Positions 38,359 through 47,674 of a stretch of 64,000 nucleotides of DNA are shown here, piece after piece. A model generated the notes under the pieces. The model was not told the DNA's origin and searched no databases. It saw only the letters and a list, made by a program, of their open reading frames with translations. The stretch is from Astrothelium macrocarpum (Eukaryota > Ascomycota > Dothideomycetes > Trypetheliales > Trypetheliaceae), in the NCBI GenBank assembly GCA_021030915.1, contig JAGEMR010000002.1, forward strand, positions 372,001-436,000, given 5' to 3'. The translations under genes were made by a program, and so were the position numbers. Every line of letters starts with the position of its first letter. The stretch's first letter is position 1.

Positions 38359-39345
38359 CTAAGTCCTAAACTTCCATTCCCAACCGACGGCCCCTTGCCC
38401 AAGCCCTGAAAATCTAATAAAAGCAACCCCAGAAGACTGAGAGAAGTCATTTGCTACTGCTGCTTCATAACACTCCTTATATATTACTAGCAGCTGATCG
38501 ATACAAAAGGACTCCGGAGAACGAGGTGGTGGGCAGGGAGGTGCCTGAGACGGTAAATAAGCCGTGTCGAGCACCAATTGGACGACGGCTTCGTGCCCTC
38601 CCTCAGCGGCCCATGATAGCGGTGTCCGATCGTGTCTAGAGTCTCTCGAATCAATGTCGGCTTTGCCTATGTCGAGCAAAAACTTGACGACGGCCTCATG
38701 TCCTTCCTCGGCAGCCCGCGACAGCGGCGTTGGACCGTACAGAGCGCCCTTCGAATCGACACCAGCAGTTTGAAGTATTTTCGGGACTGATTTTATAATA
38801 CCAAAATACGCCGCCAGGTGCAGCGCCGTCATCCACCCTGTCTGACCGTGGTTGGAACGTAAAAAGGCGTGGTTGTAAGCTAGCATTGCTTGAACGGCTG
38901 CTTCTACATTGCTGGTGCATTGCAGAAACTCAACGACTTTTGGATGTAGCTTCGATGCCTGGCGGGATCCTGTCCCCAGTAATGTGCAGTGTAATCGTGC
39001 AGTGGGTTGAGCAGCAGCCGCTCCTCGAAAAGAGTACCCGCATGACAAGATCCGCTGCTGAAGACGGTAGATGAGAGGCATGTCAGACATTGACCTGACA
39101 TCAGCTTTTGTGTTTAAGAACCACCGTGTTTGTGTTCGTTCAAAGTATCCTCGCACTGTATGATAAACCAACCCACTAATGTGACTTTCTTCGTCAACAG
39201 CGACCAATCCAGCACATACGGGAACGATGTCTTCGACGGCCGAAATGTTGCCTTTTTCCAATTCTGCTTCGACAACTTCAACGGCAAGAGCGTTCTGAAG
39301 TTCTTCTATAGTCAGTGGCTTCTTTACGTAAGTAACCTAGCCTCT

Positions 39346-40655
39346 TACGTGCACGCTCGGCTTCCTTATTCTGCTCGTTGTTCTGCCTTTGATGTGCACT
39401 CTTGGCTTCCTTATCCCGATGAGCGTTCAAGCTATCTTTGTTCTTGTGGTACTGCTCCACGTGACATTCCTTCAACTTCTTGGTTTTTTCCGATTGCTGT
39501 TTCAAGATTTGCTCCCTGTCTTCTTGACGGTACTACGCCATTCTCTGGTTGTAAGTTGCAGTGGACTTGTTGCGATACTCGCGATTTCTTCTGCTTATTC
39601 CTGCCTTGTGATCTTGGTAGTACTTCTTCGCATGTTAACGCTTGTCTTCTGTATTTGCTCGATTCCATCCTCGAGCGTATTCCCCGTTTTCCTCCGCACG
39701 TGCCTGTCGATATTCTCTCATGTACTATAACTTAAGTTCATGACGTCTTTGCCTTTCGCTTCGACATCTTCTGGCGTTGGTAATGGCATTACTACCAACA
39801 ATGTGGGTCTCTCGGATGAATGTGAGCGGGTCAAAGGCGTTGCATTGAAGGAAGTTGGCAATCGCGAAAGAAGTGTCGCTGCAGATTGACGTTGATCAGC
39901 GTTGGCCCATCGGAACAGGAATTCTGGATGTTGGATGAAAAGGTCCTAACACAAATCAGTATGATCACAAAAAAGAAATGAAAATTTCTTACATTGGGTC
40001 TTCGAGTCAAGAATCTTTCAGCAAAGGCTTTAGCATGTGCACCAAAAAATGTTCGATGTTTAGTAGTTGAGCTTTCAATCATATCTTTTGCGAAAAGATA
40101 TATATTAGAGAGCTGTGGATCTGATTTGTATAGCGTAGGTCTATCTCTTTGATTGCCGTTTTCATCGTTAAACCATAATCGACGATAATACATGTCAATA
40201 ATGTCGAATGATTTGATATCTGGGAGACATTATTTCATAAATCTGATTGATTTATTAGAAGAATCGAAAATTGAATCCAGAGATTTGTCATCAGAAGTTT
40301 GTGGTGGCCAATGAAACATGCATAAATTCTCTTTAGATCCGGTCCATTCATGAGGAATTTCGAATGACTCTAGTTGCTCTTCTCCTTCTCGTAAGAGATG
40401 ACCGAAAAAGGCAGAGATATTTGAGACGATATGAGGTGATTTCTCAGATGGAAAAAGCCATGTATGCATTTGTCCAGCGTTATCTTATAAGAACAATGAC
40501 TTTGGAATTCAGATGACAACGCCACTATAGATGATCCAGATGATCAATGGGCTGGGCTGCGATTTGAACAATTTTGAAGAGACGAGTGGCGCAGTGTGTG
40601 AGATGAAAGACGCAATGATAGAACCAGTTTAACAAGATCGTTTTGATCAGACAAC
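39346..40655 (-). other. Foreign insertion splitting the NLR relic
   Basis: Sequence between the broken NLR pieces has no counterpart in that protein family. It carries an interrupted open frame (next entry) and a highly charged frame. The latter reads REYRQARAEENGEYARGW, YYQDHKAGISRRNREYRN and KQQSEKTKKLKECHVEQYHKNK, broken by stop codons at about 39630 and 39535. The boundaries are estimates from where NLR homology stops and resumes. I saw no clear terminal inverted repeats or target-site duplication, so calling it a transposon would be inference. Confidence 0.45.
39718..40469 (-). pseudogene. Unknown gene with in-frame stop inside the insertion
   Basis: Frame starting at the ATG at 40469 (MHTWLFPSEKSPHIVSNI) runs 79 codons to a TAA at 40232..40230. 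It then continues in the same frame as CLPDIKSFDIIDMYYRRLWF to 39993. An intron (39992..39946, GTAAGA donor, GTTAG acceptor) leads to a final exon, 39945..39718 (DLFIQHPEFLFRWANADQR..., ending NLSYST). Apart from the single stop the product would be about 235 aa. Composition looks like real protein, but I recognise no family. A C-to-T change of CAA to TAA would explain the stop; an intron I cannot see is the alternative. Confidence 0.4.
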
Positions 40656-41189
40656 CGGCCTTGTATTCATAGTCATGTTGCATGAGGGCCAGCAGACTGC
40701 TTTTCTGAAGCGGATCGAATTGCGTTAACGGTTTTCTTCCCAATCAAAGGATCGAGATACAGCTGTGCAAGTAAAAAGCCGGCCAACTTAGTGTGATACT
40801 AATGATAGATGCGGCTTTTTTCCCTCTTCAGGGCTAAGGTGTCGTTCCGATGCGGCTACTTCAGCGTCTTGGAAGACAATATTGAGGCTTCAAACTCCGG
40901 AAACATGCATCAGCAGCGAAATGCTTTATGTGATGGCTACTTACACTTCTAACGCGCCTCTGAAGTCAGTGTGAACGCCTATGTAGTCTTTTCTAATCTT
41001 CTTAGCTAACTGGATTACCACCAAAATGTTGCCCACACCGAACCCGAAACTCATTTCAGGGTCTTTAGCGTAGGTAGAGACATTAAAGAGAAAGTTTCAT
41101 TATAACGTTATATTGAAGCTGATTTCTTCTATTGTCGCGCGTTGTGAGGCAAAGACAAGGCGAGTGATAGTTGTGACATAGTCTTAGGC

Positions 41190-41650
41190 CAAAAAGTATT
41201 CATCATTCATCATTGATCGTTCATCATTCATCATTGATCGTTCATCATTCATCATTGATCGTTCATCATTCATCANNNNNNNNNNNNNNNNNNNNNNNNN
41301 NNNNNNNNNNNNNNNNNNNNNNNNNNNNNNNNNNNNNNNNNNNNNNNNNNNNNNNNNNNNNNNNNNNNNNNNNNNTTCATCATTCATCATTGATCGTTCA
41401 TCATTCATCATTGATCGTTCATCATTCATCATTGATCGTTCATCATTCATCATTGATCGTTCATCATTCATCATTGATCGTTCATCATTCATCATTGATC
41501 GTTCATCATTCATCATTGATCGTTCATCATTCATCATTGATCGTTCATCATTCATCACTCACTATTCACCATTCGCTATTCACCATTCGCTATTCACCAT
41601 TCGCTATTCACCACTCGCTATTCACCATTTGCTATTCATCATTCATCATT
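41190..41650 (+). repeat. Minisatellite: 21-bp TTCATCATTCATCATTGATCG array followed by a 16-bp array
   Basis: The 21-bp unit repeats from about 41196 up to the sequence gap at 41276 and again from 41376 to about 41555. It is followed by copies of a related 16-bp unit (TTCACCATTCGCTATT) to about 41640. Because 21 is a multiple of three, both strands stay open and mimic repetitive proteins; I treat it as non-coding. The true copy number is unknown because of the gap. Confidence 0.9.
41276..41375. other. Assembly gap (100 N)
   Basis: Exactly 100 undetermined bases inside the minisatellite; a round number normally marks a gap of unknown length. Confidence 0.95.
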
Positions 41651-41914
41651 CAACATCAATAACAAATTTTTGAAAAATATAGCTAATATAGGAAATTAAA
41701 AAAACACTTTCATTATTCATTGTAATTGAAAATCTTGGTTTTAAACTATGGCCTAAAATTATGCATCCCTGTAAAAATGCAGTGGAAATCAAGTTTGACA
41801 GATCTAGCGTCTGATTACACAGTGGTATTCTGTATGTTTGTCTTGAAAATTGTCTTGGTATCCACTGTTAATGATGGTTGACATAGGTTCGAAGAGCTTT
41901 CCATCTTGTCGACT

Positions 41915-42105
41915 CAGCTGTAGCTTGTTGAATCTGTTGAGACTTTAAGAATTTTTTATCATCCTGTCGAGTGCTTTCGCTGTCCTACCAATTTGCTGTA
42001 ATTTACAGTCGCGTCGTCACTGTAGAGATGTACCGGGTACAGTGCCAATATTGAGTTTAAATAGGCCTAGTAGACCAGATAGAACACTTATGATTCACCT
42101 ATTTA
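41915..42105 (+). repeat. Dispersed repeat, copy B
   Basis: Second copy of the repeat at 8255..8465, same orientation. It lies just downstream of the minisatellite and upstream of a conserved small gene. It shares the blocks GTGCCAATATTGAGTTT and AGATAGAACACTTATGATTC with copy A. Confidence 0.7.
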
Positions 42106-42387
42106 GCTTCATGCCTCTCCTTCATCCCCCGTCATCTTTTCTTTTCTTTTTCTTCTTTCATTTCGGCACTCAAGCCCCGAGGCCGAAACCAGTGGGTCAA
42201 ATTAGAAATGTCATACCAGGGTCATGGTGCCGAGGACGCGTGGCGTTAGCAATCAGGCTCGCATCGGTCGATTGGAGTCATCACCATGAGTATTTTATCT
42301 TCCCTCTAATTTAGATATTTGCCATTTCCAGACAAAGCTTCTACCTCGGTCAGAGATCGTCTGCTACACTTGATCAAGATAGTCAAT

Positions 42388-42873
42388 ATGCCAGCTGTTC
42401 TAATTGCTGGATTAAACCCCGACGCTCCCGAAGCCCACCGAGGCGTGGATGGTGAGACGCTAAGAAAACTACTTGTTGAATCTGAAAATAGAGTGCGCGA
42501 AGCTGGATATGACGTCAAAGTTCTATACATGTTTCCTAAAGACGGGGTCAAACATTTTAAGAACGCTCTTGAGGAGAAGGACTGGGATACGGTGATGATT
42601 GGTGTAAGTGGAAAAATTATTGCCTAGCGCTGTTTCTTTCACGGACCCGTCTACGCCGTGATTCGGTTGCCCAAAAAAACAAAACAAAAAAAAGCCCCCT
42701 CAAAAACAAACTAACAACACATTCAGGCAGGCGTCCGGCTCCATCAGGGATTGACGGAGTTTTGGGAGGAGTTACTTAACGCAGCCCACTTCGCACTGCC
42801 AGGCAAACCACTTTGTTTTAACAGCAGACCACAAGATCTCCTGGAAGGTGTTCAGCGAATTTGTCCTGTATAG
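42388..42873 (+). CDS. Conserved small protein of unknown function
   Basis: Two exons, 42388..42603 and 42727..42873, join in phase 0 for 120 aa. The sequence begins MPAVLIAGLNPDAPEAHRGV, continues with a helical charged middle (VESENRVREAGYDVKVLYM) and ends FWEELLNAAHFALPGKPLCF...DLLEGVQRICPV. The alternation of hydrophobic strand and helix suggests a small alpha/beta fold. There is no signal peptide or membrane segment. GTAAGT donor and TTCAG acceptor are strong. I do not recognise the family. The ATG at 42388 is the first in frame; the frame is open further upstream without ATG. Confidence 0.7.
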
Positions 42874-43861
42874 CTAAAATTCTGTCTGAGAGTGGATCTT
42901 AACATTGATTGATGCAAGCGCGCTCACAAGAGTACGAACGCTCGTTAAGCCGTAAATAGGAAAAAAAGCACCTCAGCACGTACGGTCTCGATGAACTGAG
43001 AAGCAAGGATTAAGTTTGGTACAGCTAGATCAATAACATTCATTCTGGACTGAATTGCTTGTCTTACTTGTCTTAAAAATGCCCTTTCGCGTTCTCTTTC
43101 TCAAAATCAAGTCTTAAGATATAACAAGGACATCCTAATTATACCATGAGCTCCGGATATTCATCGAGGCGATGACGGTCTCGAGCAGATGTCTGAAGGA
43201 TAGAAGCTCCAGAAATGGGGTCCTACTCAGGCAGGAATAGGCCAAAGCTTCCGGCAAGACATCTGGCTCAGCAGGTTGTGAAGGTTAAGTACACTTTTGG
43301 TACCATAGTATGTACCCACTTGTCTAGTTGTGTTATGAGTTTTTGTACTGGACAGCTTTGCTCGACCGGCTCTGATTTCGTTTGTAGGCCAGGCCAGGGT
43401 GATGTGCTTTAATCTCTGGCTGTGGCCGTGCTGCAGTGCCTTTACCCTAAACAGCCTAGTGAATAGACGGGTGAACGGACTGAAAAAGCCTAATGATTAA
43501 GGGGCGGAACGCAAACCTTTTGCCAACCAGTTTCTAACTTTTATTTACATGGCGTTCGAACGATCTCTTCCACGCAACCTCAGTTGAAAGGCAAATCACG
43601 GCCGGATGCAGTAGAAATCCAATGGTGCAATTTACTCGTATCCAAAAAGCTAATTAGCTTATCGCTAAGCTTAGATATATCTCAAATTAACCCCATCCGT
43701 CATTATGAAGCCATTTTGGCCATGCTACTTCACTACCCTCTGGGGGATGTGAATACTTGGAGCCGAACTAATTTGACAAGGCTACTTCTGCAACGCAAAA
43801 GGATGGAAATAGCCAGATGAATGTACTGTGGTTAGAATGTCTAACAAGGTCTCAAGGCTAA
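42874..43861. other. Intergenic region, no supported gene
   Basis: Tail-to-tail spacer between the small conserved gene and the mannanase gene. Its frames are short and unconvincing. Confidence 0.5.
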
Positions 43862-45334
43862 CTATGTTGCTGCAAGAAAATTATCGATGTCCCTTTTCTG
43901 ATCCAAAATCACGTTCAACGCTTTGTCGTTATCATATACGTCATACCAACCCGGTGCCTCGTGTGGCGGGTCGCCAGCCCATATCATGCCGAACTTGTTT
44001 TCGTGCTGTGTCTCGGGACGATAAATTCCTCCATAGGACCAAGGACTTGTGCCAACATATCCCCCGCTCTTTGATTTGAACGAATCCATCGCCAGTCCGA
44101 TGATATGTGTATAATAATCGTCCTTGTTCGTTGTAGTAGCATTGCTCGCGTACTGATAGACTCCTGCGAGAACATCATTCTCCCAATTATCACGCGCCAT
44201 GCCAAATTCCTCGAGGTAGACGGGTTTGCCAATTTCGCGAGCCCATTGAGACGTATTGGTCATGAACTCCGTGGCAAAAGCTTTTGCAACATCCAAGTTG
44301 GCTTGCGACGAGTTCAGCATGTCATACACGCCCCAGTTCTGTACCCAGCAGTGCGTAGTCGCATAGTCCACGTTCGCAGGTTCATGCACCTTTTTCCAGT
44401 ACCACTCACCCTGTTTGCCTTCGAAACCAACAGTGACAAGCTGATTCGGCGCATTTTGTTTGATATAGGTCGATATACGGTCGATCCACGGCAATAGAGG
44501 ATCTGAAGGATTCGGGGGTAGTTGAAGGCCATAAGGACCGAGGAAGGTAGTCGGAACCTCAGGCTGAGGCTCATTTGCGAGTTCCCACGTCATAATTGTA
44601 GCGTCATCTTTATAGGTTCGTCCATTCACAGTATTTTTACGATTGGCAACAGTATGGATGTGTGCCTTGAATAACGCCTCGGCAGCGGAGTCGTTGTAGA
44701 TCTGGTTACCAAAGGTGATGTACGCGTTCCAATCTCCAGTTGTGGTGTAATTACCCCAACCTCTGCCTGGGGGGCCGGATCTTTGTGGAGGTGCTGAAAG
44801 ATTCCAAGATGGAGGGTAGTTAAGCGCCTCGTTATCATGCGTCCATGAGATGTATTGGGCGAAGCCGCCGGACCACTGCCATTGATCATTGAGCGTCATG
44901 GTTGCCCTCATTCCTCGTTTGCTCATTTCTGCAAGACATCGGTCAAGGCCAACGAAGACCTTCTCATTGTAGACGCCTGGAGCCGACTGCAATGCAGGGT
45001 TCATTCGAAAAGGCTGGGGCACTGGATTGCCTTCAGAACTTGCCATTATTCGGAGGTGATTGATACCAACGGCTTGCATCTGGTTCAACTCGGTGATGAA
45101 GCGTTGGTATTCTCCTCCTTGGTCAGTATCCGCAGCAAGATTCATGCAAGCCCAGTAATTGATGCCAGTCAGATACTGAGTTTTTCCTGCACTGTCCTCC
45201 AAACGCAATTCATTTACTTTCACGAAATCATCGGCATTGATAGATGCATTGCGAGACAGCTGGGCGGGCGAAGCTGTGCATACTGAGCTGAGACCTAACG
45301 CAAGCAGAATGACTGGAAAAAAGAAGGGACGCAT
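43862..45334 (-). CDS. Secreted endo-1,4-beta-mannanase, GH5 (subfamily 7 type)
   Basis: Cuts the backbone of mannans and galactoglucomannans outside the cell. Intronless, 490 aa. The signal peptide is FFFPVILLALGLSSVCTA. The catalytic (beta/alpha)8 barrel starts LTGINYWACMNLA; the acid/base Glu is in TWELANEPQP (about 253) and the nucleophile Glu in PVYLEEFGMARD (about 373). Conserved WVQNWG and PWSYGGIYRP lie between and after. No carbohydrate-binding module is present. A TATA element lies 62 bases upstream of the ATG. Beta-galactosidase and GH79 genes sit within 14 kb on the same strand. Confidence 0.93.
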   Translation of the reverse strand: MRPFFFPVILLALGLSSVCTASPAQLSRNASINADDFVKVNELRLEDSAGKTQYLTGINYWACMNLAADTDQGGEYQRFITELNQMQAVGINHLRIMASSEGNPVPQPFRMNPALQSAPGVYNEKVFVGLDRCLAEMSKRGMRATMTLNDQWQWSGGFAQYISWTHDNEALNYPPSWNLSAPPQRSGPPGRGWGNYTTTGDWNAYITFGNQIYNDSAAEALFKAHIHTVANRKNTVNGRTYKDDATIMTWELANEPQPEVPTTFLGPYGLQLPPNPSDPLLPWIDRISTYIKQNAPNQLVTVGFEGKQGEWYWKKVHEPANVDYATTHCWVQNWGVYDMLNSSQANLDVAKAFATEFMTNTSQWAREIGKPVYLEEFGMARDNWENDVLAGVYQYASNATTTNKDDYYTHIIGLAMDSFKSKSGGYVGTSPWSYGGIYRPETQHENKFGMIWAGDPPHEAPGWYDVYDNDKALNVILDQKRDIDNFLAAT

Positions 45335-45395
45335 TTTGTTGCTCTACTAAATATTGACAGTGAAGTCAGCGTCAAAGTCGAGATTTCCCGACAGC

Positions 45396-45406
45396 TTTAT
45401 ATTTTT
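45396..45406 (-). promoter_or_regulatory. Probable TATA box of the mannanase gene
   Basis: AAAAATATAAAG on the minus strand, about 62 bases upstream of the ATG at 45334. Confidence 0.5.
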
Positions 45407-46780
45407 GCGGAGCAGGATCTAGCAAAGGGTGTCTTGGCATTCTCGTAATCGGCTAATCTTTCAAGCGGTTGAAGTCGTTTTGCACCTACTGTACTTTGCC
45501 GTGCGCCAAACTACCGCTGTCCATACTTTACCGGCTGTCACCGGTTTTGAGGTTTTTTGGGATCATCTCCGCACGTGTGGCGAACCTTACAGGCTCCTGA
45601 TGGTGATTCTAGCCAAATCCTGCAGACAACGTGCTACTAGCGTGTCTTACCGCGTGGATAGGTAGGTAGCCTAGACCCTTCAAACAATACTCGTAGAAGC
45701 GATTTTATACTTACATAACATAAATCTTGCATAAGAGACAGGCCAGCAACCCTCAGCAAGAGGATAACGCTCCTATCAACCAGGTGCATCGGCATTCTTG
45801 GTTTTGCTTCGCTCCTCTCGTTTCCAGAACTTTCCAATCATCCTCTCAAGTTTTGTAGGATGTTGTAGGGCTCGATAGTAGCTTTTTGTACGATCATGTA
45901 TTGGCATTGTAATGCGAACTGTTCTCATAGAGAAGTGAGTTGTAAGAATCTAAGTGGAGCAGCAGCAGTGGATCTAAGCTACATAAGCTAAGACGAATGC
46001 GGTAACCACCACTGTCCTCAGACCTCAGAGGTACCTACCTAGGTACCTAGCCTCCTCTCGACGTCATATGATTGAACGCTGGCAGGCGATGGAGGCATAT
46101 TTGTGAAGGTCGACGATAGTTCTACATCCTTGGATCGCTCTTCCAAGCCGCACGGTTTAGTGGTAGAGCGAGAGAAGAAGAGAAGCTTTTCTCATAATTT
46201 ATCGGAATCGAATTGATTGACTTGGGCAAAAAAAGGAAGAATACAAGAAGAAAATTAAGGGCGGGGGTGGGGTTACATGGAATAAGCTCCGGATTGCTGG
46301 TTTTTTTTTTTTTCTAGCCTGATAACAAGAGAGCTTTGTAAGGATGTCATACGCACAAGGCAGGAGAAACTCCAGTGGAACGTTTCGTTGCGTGGGAACA
46401 GGTCGACTGAGTCCATGTCTAGGACTGCAGAGCTACGACACGAAATTATTTCTTGATTCAACAGAAGGGGTAGACCAAATGATTCATCGGCTGTAATGAT
46501 TGAATTGATGAAGTCTGTCTAGAATTCTGCCTAGACAGACTACAGATTTGCTGACCTATTTCCTATCTAGGAAAACATGCATGATGGTGAATCTGCTGAG
46601 ATGAAACACCACCACTCTGTTGATTGCTGCAAATTGCTGTAAACAGCTATGCATTGCTGTGAATTGCCGACACACGGGGGTGATTGCCTCACACTATCAT
46701 TCATGCCTACTTTCGGAATGTTTGATAACCTGTAGTGTGAAAGAGACAGACGGTTGCTTTCGGAAAGTGGCACCGTAAGA
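45407..46780. other. Intergenic region with an inverted repeat
   Basis: No gene is supported. Contains GGTACCTACCTAGGTACC (46030..46047), an 8-base inverted repeat with a 2-base centre, and a T-run near 46.31 kb. A tRNA-like phrase near 46.15 kb was examined and rejected. Confidence 0.5.
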
Positions 46781-46788
46781 TATAAAAA
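46781..46788 (+). promoter_or_regulatory. Probable TATA box of the RNase H-fold gene
   Basis: TATAAAAA 36 bases upstream of the ATG at 46817. Confidence 0.45.
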
Positions 46789-46816
46789 GCCGGTTACATT
46801 GAGCACCTTTTCTGCA

Positions 46817-47674
46817 ATGAACTACTTCAACTCCAACATGCATCGGTTTCTAGTTCTTCCTGAGGGCGTGCATCTTCCTGGCAATGCGGAAATACTCATT
46901 GGTGGTCGCGACTGTGAGTTGAATCGGCGTCTTGGTTTCTTCGTTCCTGAATTCCCTGCGCTTGATCCTGACTCAAATTTTACATGCTTCACTCCTCCGA
47001 GTAGGACAGATACGCCGGACACTCTCTTCGCCGCGAAAATTTCCAAAGACGCTTCAATCCCAGCACCACGCTTTACTCGTATATCGAATCCCCGCGAGCT
47101 GCTTATCTACATTGACGGATCCTGCATTAGAAATGGTACGGATAGTGCCGCTGCAGGATGTGCCTTCGTCTTTCGTCCTGAGACCTCAAGCTCTACGATG
47201 CCCTTCCAGACATGCTCTGATCATGCGACTCGTCCTATGAAGCTGCACAGCCGCGGCGAGTGCAAATTCCGTCTCGAATCACACGGACCTAATGGTGAAG
47301 TCGCCGAGCAGACAAGCAACCGTGCTGAGCTACGTGCACTCATTGGTGCTCTTCAATATCGAATTTGGACGAACGAGGGGTTTCAACACCTCGTCATCGC
47401 CACCGACTCGTCATATGTTGTCGAAGGATGCACAAAATGGGTTAAGAAATGGAAGCACAACGGGTGGAAAACAGCAGCTGGGAAGCCGGTAAAAAATCGG
47501 GACCTTTGGGAGGAGACCATCAAGGAAATGCATCGTTGGAGTCAGAATGGACTGAAAGTTCAATTTTGGCACATCCCAAGGGATCTGAACTCTCTTGCAG
47601 ATAGCCTGGCTAAGGAGGCTGCAGAGCTTCCTTCTGAGGAGCGTTGGACCGAGCAATCCGGTGTGCTATGCTGA
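46817..47674 (+). CDS. RNase H domain protein
   Basis: Predicted endonuclease for the RNA strand of RNA:DNA hybrids. Intronless, 285 aa from the ATG at 46817 (MNYFNSNMHRFLVLPEG). The first 95 residues lack a recognisable hybrid-binding domain. The RNase H fold follows with all four acidic sites: LLIYIDGSCIRNG, QTSNRAELRALIGAL, VIATDSSYVVEG and LNSLADSLAKEAA. The handle-like basic helix KWVKKWKHNGWKT is also present. It stands alone, with no reverse transcriptase or integrase nearby, so I see no direct sign that it is part of a retroelement. Confidence 0.85.
   Translation: MNYFNSNMHRFLVLPEGVHLPGNAEILIGGRDCELNRRLGFFVPEFPALDPDSNFTCFTPPSRTDTPDTLFAAKISKDASIPAPRFTRISNPRELLIYIDGSCIRNGTDSAAAGCAFVFRPETSSSTMPFQTCSDHATRPMKLHSRGECKFRLESHGPNGEVAEQTSNRAELRALIGALQYRIWTNEGFQHLVIATDSSYVVEGCTKWVKKWKHNGWKTAAGKPVKNRDLWEETIKEMHRWSQNGLKVQFWHIPRDLNSLADSLAKEAAELPSEERWTEQSGVLC

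Larger units (their letters stand above)
38359..41054 (-). pseudogene. Decayed NLR-type gene (fungal N-terminal domain / NACHT-ankyrin family), interrupted
   Basis: Three separated pieces of one gene type lie in order on the minus strand. First, 41054 to about 40830 encodes MSFGFGVGNILVVIQLAKKI and, after an intron, LNIVFQDAEVAASERHLSPEE, the N-terminus found in many fungal NLR-like proteins. Second, about 40790..40660 encodes LAGFLLAQLYLDPLIGKK...HDYEYK, the stretch normally just downstream of a NACHT domain, with stops and a frame change. Third, about 39345..38359 encodes VTYVKKPLTIEELQNALAVE, VCAGLVAVDEESHISGLVYH and three ankyrin repeats (TPLSRAAEEGHEAVVKFLL). The NACHT ATPase itself is missing. 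Between the second and third pieces lies about 1.3 kb of unrelated sequence. The C-terminal piece is still open for over 300 codons. Confidence 0.75.

Noticed and set aside
39389..39735. Plus-strand Leu/Val/Phe-rich frame that looks like a membrane protein
   Set aside because: It is the antisense of the charged Lys/Glu/Arg-rich frame in the insertion; hydrophobicity is a by-product.
41184..41662. Open frames on both strands across the minisatellite
   Set aside because: A 21-bp unit keeps frames open by arithmetic, and the frames run through the N gap.
46146..46185. tRNA-like phrase GGTTTAGTGGTAGAGCG
   Set aside because: It resembles a D-arm/A-box but no acceptor stem, anticodon arm or T-arm B-box (GGTTCGANTCC) can be folded around it.
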